Shown here: positions 38,701 to 47,602 of the stretch, piece by piece
Layout: every line of letters begins with the position of its first letter
Position numbering within the stretch: the stretch's first letter is position 1
Origin: Rhizobium sp. Pop5
GTDB lineage: Bacteria > Pseudomonadota > Alphaproteobacteria > Rhizobiales > Rhizobiaceae
Direction: 5' to 3'
Length of the DNA: 64,000 nt
Assembly: GCF_024721175.1 (NCBI RefSeq)
Contig: NZ_CP099399.1
Coordinates: 3,766,001-3,830,000, forward strand
Program-made: the position numbers and the translations under genes
The notes under the pieces: model-generated
What the model was told of the DNA's origin: nothing
Databases searched by the model: none
The model's input: the letters and a program-made list of their open reading frames with translations, nothing else

Positions 38701-38807
38701 AAATGCGGTCTATGGCTGAGCTTTTCCGGGTCTAACTCGGAAACGCTCGAGATAGGCCGCGACGGGCCGTGAAGCGGCGCCCGATGCCCGAGCGCCGCAA
38801 GCCGATA

Positions 38808-40232
38808 TTAGGAATGGTAAGCGGCTTCGCCGTGGGTCGACAGGTCGAGACCTTCGCGCTCGGCTTCGACGCTGACGCGCAGGCCGATGACGACGTCGAC
38901 GATCTTGTAGAGGATCGCCGAGCCGATGCCCGACCACAGCAGCGTCGTCAGCACGCCCTTGGCCTGGGCCAGGACCTGAGTTGCCGTGCCGGCATAGGTC
39001 GCAGCGAAATCGGCCGTCGAGTAGTCGACGATGCCGGCGCCGCCAAGAGCCGGGTTGACGAGGATACCGGTGCCGAGAGCGCCGAGGATACCGCCGATGC
39101 AGTGCACACCGAAGACGTCAAGGCTGTCATCGTAGTTGAACTTGTTCTTCACGACGTCAACGAAGAAGTAGCAGACCGGCGAGACGATAAGGCCGAGAAC
39201 GATCGAGCCCATCGGGCCGGCAAAGCCTGCTGCCGGAGTGATGGCAACGAGACCGGCAACGGCGCCGGAAGCGCCACCGAGCATGGAAGCCTTGCCGCGC
39301 GCGAGGCTTTCAACGATGCACCAGGATACGGCGGCAGCGGCCGTCGCAACGAAGGTATTGATCATGGCAAGCGATGCATAGGCATTGGCTTCGAGGTTGG
39401 AGCCGGCGTTGAAGCCGAACCAGCCGACCCAGAGCAGTGATGCGCCGACCATGGTGAGCGTCATCGAGTGCGGCGCCATGATCTCCTTCTTATAACCGGT
39501 GCGCTTGCCGAGCATGATAGCACCGACGAGGCCTGCAATACCGGCATTGATGTGAACGACCGTGCCGCCGGCAAAGTCGATTGCGCCGAAGGAGTAGATC
39601 AGGCCGGCCGGCGAGGTGTAGGAGCTCGGGCCGCCCCAGAACCAGACCATGTGGGCCATCGGGAAGTAGATGAAGGTGACCCAGAGCACGACGAAGAGCA
39701 TGACGGCCGAGAACTTGATGCGCTCGGCGAATGCGCCGACGATGAGGCCGGGCGTGATGCAGGCAAACGTCATCTGGAAGACGACGAAGGTGTATTCGGG
39801 AATGGCGACGCCCTTCGTGAAGGTTTCGGCGAGCGACGTGGTGTTGACGCCGGCGAGGAACGCCTTCGAGAAGCCGCCGACGAAGCTGTTCAGCGAGCCG
39901 CCGTCGGTGAAGGCGAGCGAATAGCCGTAGGTCACCCAGAGCAGTGCCACGACGGCGGTGATCATGAAGACCTGCATCAGCACGGAGAGCATGTTCTTGG
40001 CGCGAACGAGACCGCCGTAGAAAAGCGCAAGACCCGGGATCGTCATCAGAAGGACGAGCGCCGAGGAGACGAGCATCCAGGTATTGTCACCCTTGTCCAT
40101 GGTGAAGGCGGGGGCAGCGGCGGCGGCAGCGGCCGGTGCCGCTTCCTGCGCGAAAGCCACGGCCGGCGCGAGAAGCGCAGCCGTTGCTGCGCAAGCCAGC
40201 GCAAAGGTGGAGGAAAACTTCGAAATTGACAT
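38808..40232 (-). CDS. amtB: Ammonium transporter AmtB
   Basis: 474 residues from MSISKFSSTFALACAATAA, with AAGGAG upstream; the long open frame before it is not coding. A signal-like leader and an Ala-rich N-terminus are followed by 11 transmembrane helices. Amt signatures include ALFYGGLVRAKN, the first pore His region FGAIDFAGGTVVHINAGIAG, GWFGFNAGS and VHCIGGILGALGTG. It conducts ammonium/ammonia and is gated by GlnK, encoded 28 bp upstream. Confidence 0.96.
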   Translation of the reverse strand: MSISKFSSTFALACAATAALLAPAVAFAQEAAPAAAAAAAPAFTMDKGDNTWMLVSSALVLLMTIPGLALFYGGLVRAKNMLSVLMQVFMITAVVALLWVTYGYSLAFTDGGSLNSFVGGFSKAFLAGVNTTSLAETFTKGVAIPEYTFVVFQMTFACITPGLIVGAFAERIKFSAVMLFVVLWVTFIYFPMAHMVWFWGGPSSYTSPAGLIYSFGAIDFAGGTVVHINAGIAGLVGAIMLGKRTGYKKEIMAPHSMTLTMVGASLLWVGWFGFNAGSNLEANAYASLAMINTFVATAAAAVSWCIVESLARGKASMLGGASGAVAGLVAITPAAGFAGPMGSIVLGLIVSPVCYFFVDVVKNKFNYDDSLDVFGVHCIGGILGALGTGILVNPALGGAGIVDYSTADFAATYAGTATQVLAQAKGVLTTLLWSGIGSAILYKIVDVVIGLRVSVEAEREGLDLSTHGEAAYHS

Positions 40233-40260
40233 GGAATAAAGCTCCTTGCTCTGCCGCTCT

Positions 40261-40617
<357 letters not shown>

Positions 40618-40683
40618 TTATCCTCGGCGCGGAGCCGACTCTCCTTGCCGCTGACGTTCCTGAACAGCGACCGGCGATAGACA

Positions 40684-40699
40684 TTCAAAGGGCGTGCCA
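40684..40699 (-). promoter_or_regulatory. Sigma-54 (-24/-12) promoter of glnK-amtB
   Basis: On the minus strand the sequence is TGGCACGCCCTTTGAA: TGGCAC, five bases, TTGAA, against the consensus TGGCAC-N5-TTGCW. It lies about 85 bp before the glnK start. NtrC-dependent control under nitrogen limitation is the known mode for this operon in rhizobia. Confidence 0.8.
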
Positions 40700-40782
40700 G
40701 ATTCGAAGAGCCACGTAAGTTATTGAAAAATAAATACTATAATTGAGAGCGCCAATAATGAGGCAAATGATCGGCCAATAAG

Positions 40783-40800
40783 CGCACAAATAATGCGCAA
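40783..40800. promoter_or_regulatory. Possible NtrC-type dyad upstream of glnK
   Basis: GCGCACAAATAATGCGC is a dyad about 90 bp upstream of the -24/-12 element. Spacing and the GCGCA/TGCGC half-sites are compatible with an NtrC enhancer site, but only one site was found and the match is partial. Confidence 0.4.
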
Positions 40801-40821
40801 ATTTGTAGAGATGCACATTAT

Positions 40822-41706
40822 TTATTCATTTGCCTTTTTCCGAATCAAACCCTCCTGTGCGACGGAGGCGACCAGCTCGCCCGATCGCGTAAACAGGCTG
40901 CCCCGGGTCAATCCGCGGGCGCCCGAAGCCGAGGGGCTGTCCTGTGTGTAGAGCAGCCAATCGTCGAGCTTGCATGGCCTGTGAAACCACATGGAATGAT
41001 CGAGGCTCGCCACCTGCAGGCTCTGGTCGAAGATGGACGTGCCATGAGCATAGAGAGCGGTATCGAGCAGTGTCATATCGGAGAGATAGGCAAGAACCGC
41101 CGCCTGGTAGAGCCGGTCGTCGGGAACAGGGCCGGTGGCGCGCACCCAGACGTCCTGCCTGGGATCGAGCTTCTTATCGGAAAAATAATGCGTCAGCGAA
41201 ACGGGACGGATCTCAATCGGCCGCTCGCGCTCCCAGTATTTCCGGATCGCTTCGGGCGCATGCGCCAGATATTGCTCCTTGATCTGCTGCTCGCCGAGCA
41301 GCGCCTCCGGCGCCGACACCTCGGGCATGGCGATCTGGTGGTCGAAGCCGGGCTCCTCGCCTTGGAAGGACGCCGATAGTGCAAAGATCGCCCTCCCGTG
41401 CTGTATAGCCACGACGCGCCGGGTGTTGAAGCTCGATCCGTCGCGGATGCGCTCCACCTGGTAGATGATCGGCACCGAGGGGTCGCCGGGGCGCATGAAA
41501 TAGGCATGCAGCGAATGCACAAAACGCTCGCCCTCGACCGTGCGTTGCGCCGCCATCAGCGCCTGGCCGATCACCTGGCCGCCGAAAACCCGCTGCCAGC
41601 CAACCTGCGGGCTGCGGCCGCGAAAGATATCGACCTCGATCGGCTCCAGATCGAGCGTCGAAAGCAGCGTCTCCATCGCCGAAGGCCCTGATGTCTCGCG
41701 CGTCAT
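40822..41706 (-). CDS. tesB: Acyl-CoA thioesterase II
   Basis: 294 residues from MTRETSGPSAMETLLSTLDL, with GGGAG upstream. Double hot-dog fold features: RVFGGQVIGQALMAAQRTV, LHAYFMRPGDPSVPI, YLSDMTLLDTALYAHG and SLDHSMWFHRPCKLDDWLLY, containing the Asp/Thr/Gln catalytic network. It hydrolyses medium- and long-chain acyl-CoA. It is divergent from the UbiH-type gene across an 84-bp region carrying a perfect palindrome. Confidence 0.94.
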   Translation of the reverse strand: MTRETSGPSAMETLLSTLDLEPIEVDIFRGRSPQVGWQRVFGGQVIGQALMAAQRTVEGERFVHSLHAYFMRPGDPSVPIIYQVERIRDGSSFNTRRVVAIQHGRAIFALSASFQGEEPGFDHQIAMPEVSAPEALLGEQQIKEQYLAHAPEAIRKYWERERPIEIRPVSLTHYFSDKKLDPRQDVWVRATGPVPDDRLYQAAVLAYLSDMTLLDTALYAHGTSIFDQSLQVASLDHSMWFHRPCKLDDWLLYTQDSPSASGARGLTRGSLFTRSGELVASVAQEGLIRKKANE

Positions 41707-41743
41707 TTTGTGCGTCTCCCAGTGGTAGGAAGTGAGATTGCGA

Positions 41744-41759
41744 TGATCTATATAGATCA
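41744..41759. promoter_or_regulatory. 16-bp perfect palindrome between tesB and the UbiH-type gene
   Basis: TGATCTATATAGATCA reads the same on both strands and sits in the 84-bp divergent promoter region. Its length and AT centre fit a dimeric GntR/FadR-like or TetR-like operator, but no regulator gene is adjacent. Confidence 0.55.
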
Positions 41760-41790
41760 CATCAGAGGTACAAGGTACGGGAGCGGCGCG

Positions 41791-43005
41791 ATGCTGGACA
41801 TGCTGGTTGTAGGCGGAGGTTATGTCGGCCTTTCCGCCGCTGTCGCGGTCAAGCAGGCCGCGCCGCATCTCGATGTCGCGGTCGTCGAAGCAGCCCCCGA
41901 GCATGTCTGGAAGGGCGATACGCGGGCTTCCGCCATCATCGCGGCCGCCTCGAAAATGCTCGAAGTCTTCGGCATTTGGAACGAGATTGAGCCCGAAGCC
42001 CAGCCGATCACCAAGATGGTCGTCACCGACTCCAGGACCTCCGACCCGGTGCGCCCTGTTTTCCTCACCTTCGACGGCGCAGTGGAGGAAGGCCGGCCTT
42101 TCGCTCACATGATCCCGAACGTCGCCATGGTGGCGGCACTGCGCGGTCTCTGCCAGCGCCTCGGCATCGAGATTCGCCACGGGCTCAGCGCAACGGAACT
42201 GAAGACGCAAGACAGCCATGTCACGGTAACGCTTTCGGACGGCAGCGCGCTGGAAGCCCGGCTGCTGGTCGCCTGCGACGGCGTTCGCTCGAAGCTGCGT
42301 GATCTCGCCGGCATCAGGACCGTCACCTGGGACTACGGCCAGTCCGGCATCGTCGCGACCGTCGAACACGAGCGGCCGCATGAGGGCTGCGCCGAGGAAC
42401 ACTTCCTGCCGGCCGGCCCCTTCGCCATCCTGCCGCTCAGGAACAACCGCTCCTCCCTCGTCTGGACCGAGCTGACGCATGACGCCGACCGGCTGGTCGC
42501 CGCCGACGACCTGGTCTTCGAAGAGGAGCTGGAACGCCGCTTCGGCCACAAGCTCGGCGCGCTGAAGGTCGTCGGCGACAAGCGCGCCTTTCCCCTCGGC
42601 CTGACGCTCGCGCGCTCCTTCGTCGCGCCGCGTTTCGCGCTTGCCGGCGACGCCGCCCACGGCATTCACCCGATTTCCGGACAGGGCCTCAATCTCGGCT
42701 TCAAGGATGTGGCGGCACTCGCCGAAACCGTCGTGGAGGCAGACCGCCTCGGCCTCGACATCGGCTCGATCAACATTCTCGAGCGCTACCAGACCTGGCG
42801 GCGCTTCGACACCTTCCGCATGGGTGTGACAACAGACGTGCTGAACCGCCTCTTCTCCAACGACGCGACGCCGATCCGCATCGCCCGCGACGTCGGCCTC
42901 GGCCTCGTCGATCGCCTGCCGCGCCTCAAATCCTTTTTCATCGGCCAGGCGGCGGGAACGACGGCAAAGGACAATCCGCGCCTGCTGGCCGGCCAGACGA
43001 TTTGA
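41791..43005 (+). CDS. FAD-dependent monooxygenase, UbiH/UbiF/COQ6 family
   Basis: 404 residues from MLDMLVVGGGYVGLSAAVAV, with GGGAG upstream. The FAD domain starts with GGGYVGLSAA; LLVACDGVRSKLRDLAGI is the DG motif and FALAGDAAHGIHPISGQGLNLGF the GD motif with the UbiH-type GQGLN sequence. The family hydroxylates the ubiquinone ring. UbiH, UbiI or UbiF/UbiL cannot be told apart from sequence alone. Confidence 0.9.
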   Translation: MLDMLVVGGGYVGLSAAVAVKQAAPHLDVAVVEAAPEHVWKGDTRASAIIAAASKMLEVFGIWNEIEPEAQPITKMVVTDSRTSDPVRPVFLTFDGAVEEGRPFAHMIPNVAMVAALRGLCQRLGIEIRHGLSATELKTQDSHVTVTLSDGSALEARLLVACDGVRSKLRDLAGIRTVTWDYGQSGIVATVEHERPHEGCAEEHFLPAGPFAILPLRNNRSSLVWTELTHDADRLVAADDLVFEEELERRFGHKLGALKVVGDKRAFPLGLTLARSFVAPRFALAGDAAHGIHPISGQGLNLGFKDVAALAETVVEADRLGLDIGSINILERYQTWRRFDTFRMGVTTDVLNRLFSNDATPIRIARDVGLGLVDRLPRLKSFFIGQAAGTTAKDNPRLLAGQTI

Positions 43006-43025
43006 AGCAGGCCTGAAGAAACGAG

Positions 43026-43214
43026 CTATTCGTCGAGACGGCGGGCCTCGGACACCAGCATGATCGGAATGCCGTCGCGGATCGGATAGGCAAGCTGAGC
43101 CTTTTCCGAAACGAGTTCGTTGTGCTCGCGATCATAGGAAAGCCGCCCCTTGGAGAGCGGGCAGACCAGAAGTTCAAGCAGTTTCGGATCGACGCGGCTG
43201 AGTTTTTCGTCCAT
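43026..43214 (-). CDS. Trm112-like (UPF0434/YcaR) protein
   Basis: 62 residues: [20 protein letters not shown] and then [19 protein letters not shown]. This is the YcaR/Trm112 fold, small activators of methyltransferases. Only one of the usual paired cysteines is present in the CP motif, common for this bacterial subgroup. It is separated by 9 bp from the Lon-domain gene upstream. Confidence 0.9.
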   Translation of the reverse strand: MDEKLSRVDPKLLELLVCPLSKGRLSYDREHNELVSEKAQLAYPIRDGIPIMLVSEARRLDE

Positions 43215-43223
43215 GGCCGAAGT

Positions 43224-43895
43224 CTACTGCAGAACCGTGTCGGAGTCACCGAAGACACGCGCCAGAACGATTTCGGTAATGGCGATCAGCGTCTCCGCCC
43301 GCGTCTTCAGGTCGGGCGCCTCGAGCAGTGCCTGTTTTTCCGCCGGCCCAAAGGGCGACATCATGGCGAGCGAATTGACGAGCGTCAGATTGCTCGCCCG
43401 CTCGACGCTCTCCCAGTCGGCCTCCAGCTTGTTGGCGTCGAGATAGGCCTTGAAGGCGGTCAGAAGTGCTGCGCGATCGACGGCCTCCTCCTCGTTTTCG
43501 GCCGAGAGATCAGCGATGAAGGGGGCGATGCGGAAAGTGCGGAAGGGATCGCCGGTCGCTTTCTCCTCCAGCAGCCGGAAGCGGCAGACGCCGGTCAGCG
43601 ACACGATATAACGCCCGTCACCCGTCTCTGCGAAGGATGTTATGCGGCCAAGGCAGCCGACGGCGGCAAGGCTATGCTCGCCGCCTTTGTCCTCATGTTC
43701 GCCAAGCGCCGGCTGCACCATGCCGATCAGCCGGTTTCCGGCAAGCGCTGCATCGAGCATCGCGAGATAACGCGGCTCGAAAATGTTGAGAGGAAGCTGC
43801 CCGGCCGGCAGGAGAAGGGCACCGGTCAGGGGGAAGACGGCGATCGCATCAGGCAGATCGCCCGGCTTCAGGTATCTGGCATTCCCGACTTGCAT
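43224..43895 (-). CDS. Lon substrate-binding (LON N-terminal) domain protein
   Basis: 223 residues from MQVGNARYLKPGDLP, with GGGACGG upstream. It consists only of the Lon N-terminal domain: VFPLTGALLLPAGQLPLNIF, EPRYLAMLDAALAGNRLIGM and CLGRITSFAETGDGRY. There is no AAA or protease part. Such stand-alone proteins may bind substrates for Lon, but their role is not established. Confidence 0.9.
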   Translation of the reverse strand: MQVGNARYLKPGDLPDAIAVFPLTGALLLPAGQLPLNIFEPRYLAMLDAALAGNRLIGMVQPALGEHEDKGGEHSLAAVGCLGRITSFAETGDGRYIVSLTGVCRFRLLEEKATGDPFRTFRIAPFIADLSAENEEEAVDRAALLTAFKAYLDANKLEADWESVERASNLTLVNSLAMMSPFGPAEKQALLEAPDLKTRAETLIAITEIVLARVFGDSDTVLQ

Positions 43896-43984
43896 GAAAC
43901 CGTCCCGCATTCTTGTAACGGGCATGCCCGTCTGACGAGAATGTGGTGCCCCCGTCCAAAAACGCAAGGGCCGATCTGCTAATC

Positions 43985-44959
43985 TTAAGAGAACAGCATC
44001 GCCGAAAGCTTGCGACGGGCGGCAACGGTCGCCGGATCCTTGAAGCCCCAGACCTCGAAAAACTGCAGAAGCTGGCGCCGCGCGCCGTCATCGTCGAAGG
44101 CGCGGTCCTTGCGCATGATCTGAAGCAGGTGTTCTGCCGCTTCGTCGCGCCGGCCTTCGACATTGAGGATCTTGGCGAGCTTCAGCCGCGCCTCGTGATT
44201 GTCGGGGTTTGCCGCCAGCTCACGCTCGAGAGCGACGGGGTCGCCGAGCTTGCGGGCCTCTTCGATCTGATCGAGCTTCTTCAGCACCGCCTGAATGCCG
44301 GCGTCCTTGGCCACCTCTTCCGGCAGGTCCGTCAGGACTTCGCGCGCCCGCTGATGCTGGTTTGCGGCGATCATGCATTCGGCCATTCCGGCAAGCGCCT
44401 TGGCGTTCTCGGGAGCGGCCTGCATGACGGCGGCATAAAGCTGCGCCGCCTCATTGACGTTGCCGGCGGCGAGCAGCTCCGACGCTTCCGCAAGCACCGC
44501 TTCGATCTCGGCCACCTCATCGGCGCCGGCGGGGCCGGCGATGCGGTCGATGAACTGGCGGACCTGGCTTTCCGGCACCGCGCCCATGAAGCCGTCCGCC
44601 GGGCGACCGTTGACGAAGGCGATGACGGCGGGGATGGACTGGATGCCGAGCTGGCCGGCGATCGAGGGATGGTCGTCGATGTTCATCTTGACCAGCCTGA
44701 CGCGGCCCTTGGCTTCGTTGACCACCTTTTCCAATACCGGCGTCAGCTGTTTGCACGGGCCGCACCAGGGCGCCCAGAAATCGACCAGCACCGGCTGGTT
44801 GCGCGAATCCTCGATGACGTCCTTGCCGAAATTCGCGGTCGTCGTGTCCTTGATGTAGCTGCCGGACGCAGCCGCGGGTTCCGATGCGCCGCCGAAGCTT
44901 GCCGTCGCCGACATCTGATTCCCGAAGGAACCGTTATAGGGATTGTTGCTGCCGCTCAT
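43985..44959 (-). CDS. Thioredoxin-TPR co-chaperone (YbbN/CnoX-like)
   Basis: 324 residues from MSGSNNPYNGSFG with GGGAG upstream. A disordered N-terminus is followed by a thioredoxin domain with FWAPWCGPCKQL (C66, C69), then tetratricopeptide-like helices (AQLYAAVMQAAPENAKALAG). CnoX proteins pass oxidised clients to GroEL and DnaK. Unlike E. coli YbbN, the full CGPC motif is kept, so reductase activity is expected. Confidence 0.92.
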   Translation of the reverse strand: MSGSNNPYNGSFGNQMSATASFGGASEPAAASGSYIKDTTTANFGKDVIEDSRNQPVLVDFWAPWCGPCKQLTPVLEKVVNEAKGRVRLVKMNIDDHPSIAGQLGIQSIPAVIAFVNGRPADGFMGAVPESQVRQFIDRIAGPAGADEVAEIEAVLAEASELLAAGNVNEAAQLYAAVMQAAPENAKALAGMAECMIAANQHQRAREVLTDLPEEVAKDAGIQAVLKKLDQIEEARKLGDPVALERELAANPDNHEARLKLAKILNVEGRRDEAAEHLLQIMRKDRAFDDDGARRQLLQFFEVWGFKDPATVAARRKLSAMLFS

Positions 44960-44998
44960 AGGTATCTCCCGCCGCGCCGATCCTGCCGGCATCTTTGC

Positions 44999-45104
44999 TA
45001 AAGCACGTCGCGCAAAACTGTGTGGCGATTTTGCGATCAAGACATGCGCAAAACCAGAGGCTAAAGCACGGCAAGCCGATCCAAAAGACCGCGACGCGCT
45101 TAAG
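44999..45104. repeat. Rhizobial intergenic repeat type A, copy 2
   Basis: Begins TAAAGCACGTCGCGCAAAAC, contains GACATGCGCAAAACCAG and a second TAAAGCACG, and ends near GACGCGCTTAA. It matches the copy at 493-575 over its left part and lies between the thioredoxin-TPR start and the PrdX stop. Confidence 0.7.
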
Positions 45105-45119
45105 CGCTAAAATCGTATG

Positions 45120-45629
45120 TCAGGACGTCACTTTCAAGACAAGCGGCTTGTGTCCCGTCGCTTCCATGAAACGAACAAGGTCGCCGCTCGCAATCGACGT
45201 CGTCGCGTCGTTGGAGAGCGGGTGGCAGTTGACGATCTCCTCGCGCATCAGATCGGCATCGAGCACGAAGGTGACATTCCCAGCGGTATCGTTGATCGCA
45301 CCGAAGGCAGTGACCGCACCCGGCACGACGCCGAGATATTCCATCAGCTTCTCAGCCCTGCCGAAAGAGACCCGGCCGGACCCGCCGATCAAATTATGCA
45401 CCTGCTTGAGGTCGACCTCGGCATTTTCCTCCACCGTCAGCAGGAAATACCGGTCCTTCTTATCTTTGATGAAGAGGTTCTTGGTATGGCCGCCGGGGAT
45501 CTCGTCACGCAGCGCAACCGATTCGGCCACGGTGAAAACAGGCGCATGATCGACCGTCTTATGAGGGATGCCGAGCCCGTCGAGGAAGGTGAACAGTTCG
45601 TCTCTTGTCTTCGGGGTCTTTTCTGACAT
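45120..45629 (-). CDS. Prolyl-tRNA deacylase (ProXp-ala / PrdX, YbaK superfamily)
   Basis: 169 residues from MSEKTPKTRDELF; an ATG four codons upstream is equally possible and neither has a strong ribosome site. Editing-domain features: HAPVFTVAESVALRDEIPGG, HTKNLFIKDKKDRYFLL with the catalytic Lys, and GVVPGAVTAFGAIND. PrdX proteins remove alanine mischarged on tRNA-Pro. Confidence 0.88.
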   Translation of the reverse strand: MSEKTPKTRDELFTFLDGLGIPHKTVDHAPVFTVAESVALRDEIPGGHTKNLFIKDKKDRYFLLTVEENAEVDLKQVHNLIGGSGRVSFGRAEKLMEYLGVVPGAVTAFGAINDTAGNVTFVLDADLMREEIVNCHPLSNDATTSIASGDLVRFMEATGHKPLVLKVTS

Positions 45630-45641
45630 CGGGCAATCCAT

Positions 45642-45887
45642 TGGATGTGATAAGGAAAGGTCGAGGCGTCCTGATTAAGTCCGTCCACATCGTTTGGCAA
45701 TCTTCGCCACCGACGCTTTACCCCTGCATTTGCGGCCTTTCCGGCCCGCTCGCGCACACGCCAAAATTTTTTCTTCGCCTCTTCGTCATTTCCCTGTTGC
45801 ATTTGAAAATCCGTTAGGCCATATAGCGCCCGTCGCCACGAGGCGGCGCCCACGGTCCAACGACTACCCCGGACCGATGCGGATTGA
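45642..45887. other. Intergenic region upstream of tRNA-Gly
   Basis: Holds the promoters for the PrdX gene and the tRNA. No ORF or strong structure seen. Confidence 0.5.
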
Positions 45888-45962
45888 GCGGGTGTAGCTC
45901 AGGGGTAGAGCACAACCTTGCCAAGGTTGGGGTCGAGGGTTCGAATCCCTTCGCCCGCTCCA
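45888..45962 (+). tRNA. tRNA-Gly (anticodon GCC)
   Basis: 75 nt including the encoded CCA. Acceptor GCGGGTG pairs with CGCCCGC, the D-arm is AGCTCAGGGGTAGAGC, and the anticodon arm CAACC-TTGCCAA-GGTTG gives anticodon GCC at 45920-45922. The T-arm is GAGGGTTCGAATCCCTT. An IS481-type element begins 17 nt after the CCA. Confidence 0.97.
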
Positions 45963-45979
45963 GTTTTCTTCTGTCCAGC

Positions 45980-47262
45980 CCGGAGACATAGGTAACAGAT
46001 CGTACCTAAGACATGGGTGACAACCTCGTGCCGAACGGGTTGTCGATGGTTTGTAAGGTCCTCTGCTCCAGGTCGATATATCCGAGATCATAGTGCATGA
46101 AGCTGACGAGCCAAATACCGTCGTCGACTTCCTTGATGCCGAGTTTCTGTCCGGCCAGCACGGTGGAGATATTGATCTTCTTGCGGTGCATGCAGATGCG
46201 GCCGCAATTGGTCACCAGTGCGTCACGGTCGTGGAACGGATAATCGATCTCCGGTAGCCCGTTATATCGGCGCGCCGATGGCGTGTAGAGATCGACCGGC
46301 ACCTTCATCGCCAGGGCTTCATGCGGCCGTTCGGTATTGAATTCGCTGACGAATGCATCGAAGCGGGCCTGCTGCTGTAGGATATTTTTGCCGGGTGGAC
46401 GCGTCGCCTCTTTCTTCAGCGTCAGGTGCATGCGCTCATGCCGGCCATTCTCTTGCGGATGGCCCGGCCTGATGCGCTCGAGGCCGATGCCGAGCCGCAG
46501 CCACCAGACCGACAGCTTCGACAGATTGTAGAGGCCGTTGGGACTGGCGAATGGCAGGCCGTTGTCGCTGCGGATGGCATCCGGCAGACCGCGTTCGGCA
46601 AACAATCGGCGGAACGCCTCGAACACACCCACCTCCTTTGTCGATTCGAAGGCCTCGCAGGCGAGCAGGAAGCGTGACATCTGGTCGGTGACCGTCAGCG
46701 GGTAACAGTATCGGCCGTCACCGAGCTTGAACTCGCCCTTGAAGTCGGCACACCACAGATCGTTCGGCAGCAATGCTTGCGATAGGGCCGTTCCCTCAGC
46801 CCGAAAGCGGTGTCGCCTGCGGGCATGAGCGACCAGCCCGTGCCGGTCGAGCACCGCGTGCACCGTGCTCTTGGCGGGAATGCGCACATCGCCGGCCAGG
46901 CGCTTGACCAGCAGTTCTCTGATCTTCCTGGCACCCCAATGCGGCTTGTTCTTCTTGCACGAGATGATCATCGCCTCGACCGGCTCAGGCAGTTGATTGG
47001 CGTAACGCACCGGCCGGCGAGACCGATCCGTCAGCGCCTCCAGGCCATCATCCTTGTAGCGGTTGAAGATCTTGTAACCGGTCTTGCGCGAGATGCCGAA
47101 CTCCCGGCACACATCGCTCATGCCTTCGCCCTCAAGCAGCCGGGCGACAAAACGTAGACGTTCCTCCATCACCGAAGTCTCTTTCCACGGCATCAACACC
47201 TCCCGCCAAAACCGAAAAGTGTTACCCATGTCTCCGGTACAAAACGTCACCTATGTCTCAGG
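45980..47262 (-). mobile_element. IS481-family insertion sequence, complete
   Basis: About 1.28 kb with terminal inverted repeats of about 40 bp. Each end begins CC(G/T)GAGACATAGGT and contains a second copy of the same motif (AGACATGGGT) about 25 bp further in. One intact transposase gene fills it. No target duplication was found with these boundaries, which may be off by a few bases. Confidence 0.88.
46006..47193 (-). CDS. IS481-family transposase
   Basis: 395 residues from MPWKETSVMEERLRFVARLL. The N-terminal helix-turn-helix is MSDVCREFGISRKTGYKIF. The integrase core has all three acidic residues: WCADFKGEF, IRSDNGLPFAS and PQENGRHER. The stop codon lies within the left terminal repeat. 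No frameshift, so the element may be active. Confidence 0.93.
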   Translation of the reverse strand: MPWKETSVMEERLRFVARLLEGEGMSDVCREFGISRKTGYKIFNRYKDDGLEALTDRSRRPVRYANQLPEPVEAMIISCKKNKPHWGARKIRELLVKRLAGDVRIPAKSTVHAVLDRHGLVAHARRRHRFRAEGTALSQALLPNDLWCADFKGEFKLGDGRYCYPLTVTDQMSRFLLACEAFESTKEVGVFEAFRRLFAERGLPDAIRSDNGLPFASPNGLYNLSKLSVWWLRLGIGLERIRPGHPQENGRHERMHLTLKKEATRPPGKNILQQQARFDAFVSEFNTERPHEALAMKVPVDLYTPSARRYNGLPEIDYPFHDRDALVTNCGRICMHRKKINISTVLAGQKLGIKEVDDGIWLVSFMHYDLGYIDLEQRTLQTIDNPFGTRLSPMS

Positions 47263-47602
47263 TCGGGCATTCAGAAAATCAATGCGCTAGGCGTGCCAGG
47301 GACATTAAGTCCTCATGCACGCGTTTGGCGTCGCCACAAGCTGCGGCGAATCGGCATCACGGATATCTTCAAAATAAAATAAGCCAGCGCTTGAAGCCGT
47401 GGCGCTCCAGCTCTTTCATTCCGTCTCCTGTCGCCTTTATCACAGCAAATTTGCCGCGCCCGATTGATCCTGCTCAATGCAAAACGGGCTGGTAACCGAC
47501 TAGGCTCTTGGAGTTTTGTCGGAAGGCACTAGGTGCCGACAATAACCTCTCGAACCTTGGGGCGATGGAACCTTGAGGAGACGTGACTGGAGTTGGATCG
47601 AC
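47263..47602. other. Promoter region of the CBS-phosphoketolase genes
   Basis: This 340-bp stretch between the IS element and the CBS gene has no convincing ORF. Its notable content is the FNR/FixK-type box and -10 element near 47464-47506. Confidence 0.7.
47464..47506 (+). promoter_or_regulatory. FNR/FixK-type box with a class II promoter
   Basis: TTGATCCTGCTCAA (47464-47477) matches TTGAT-N4-ATCAA with one mismatch. If its centre is at -41.5, transcription starts at about 47512, and TAGGCT (47501-47506) falls exactly in the -10 position. This is the arrangement of FixK/FnrN-activated promoters in rhizobia. Confidence 0.7.

Noticed and set aside
45963..47280. Target-site duplication flanking the IS element
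   Set aside because: Flanks TCCAGC and TCGGGC do not match; boundaries are set from the inverted repeats only.
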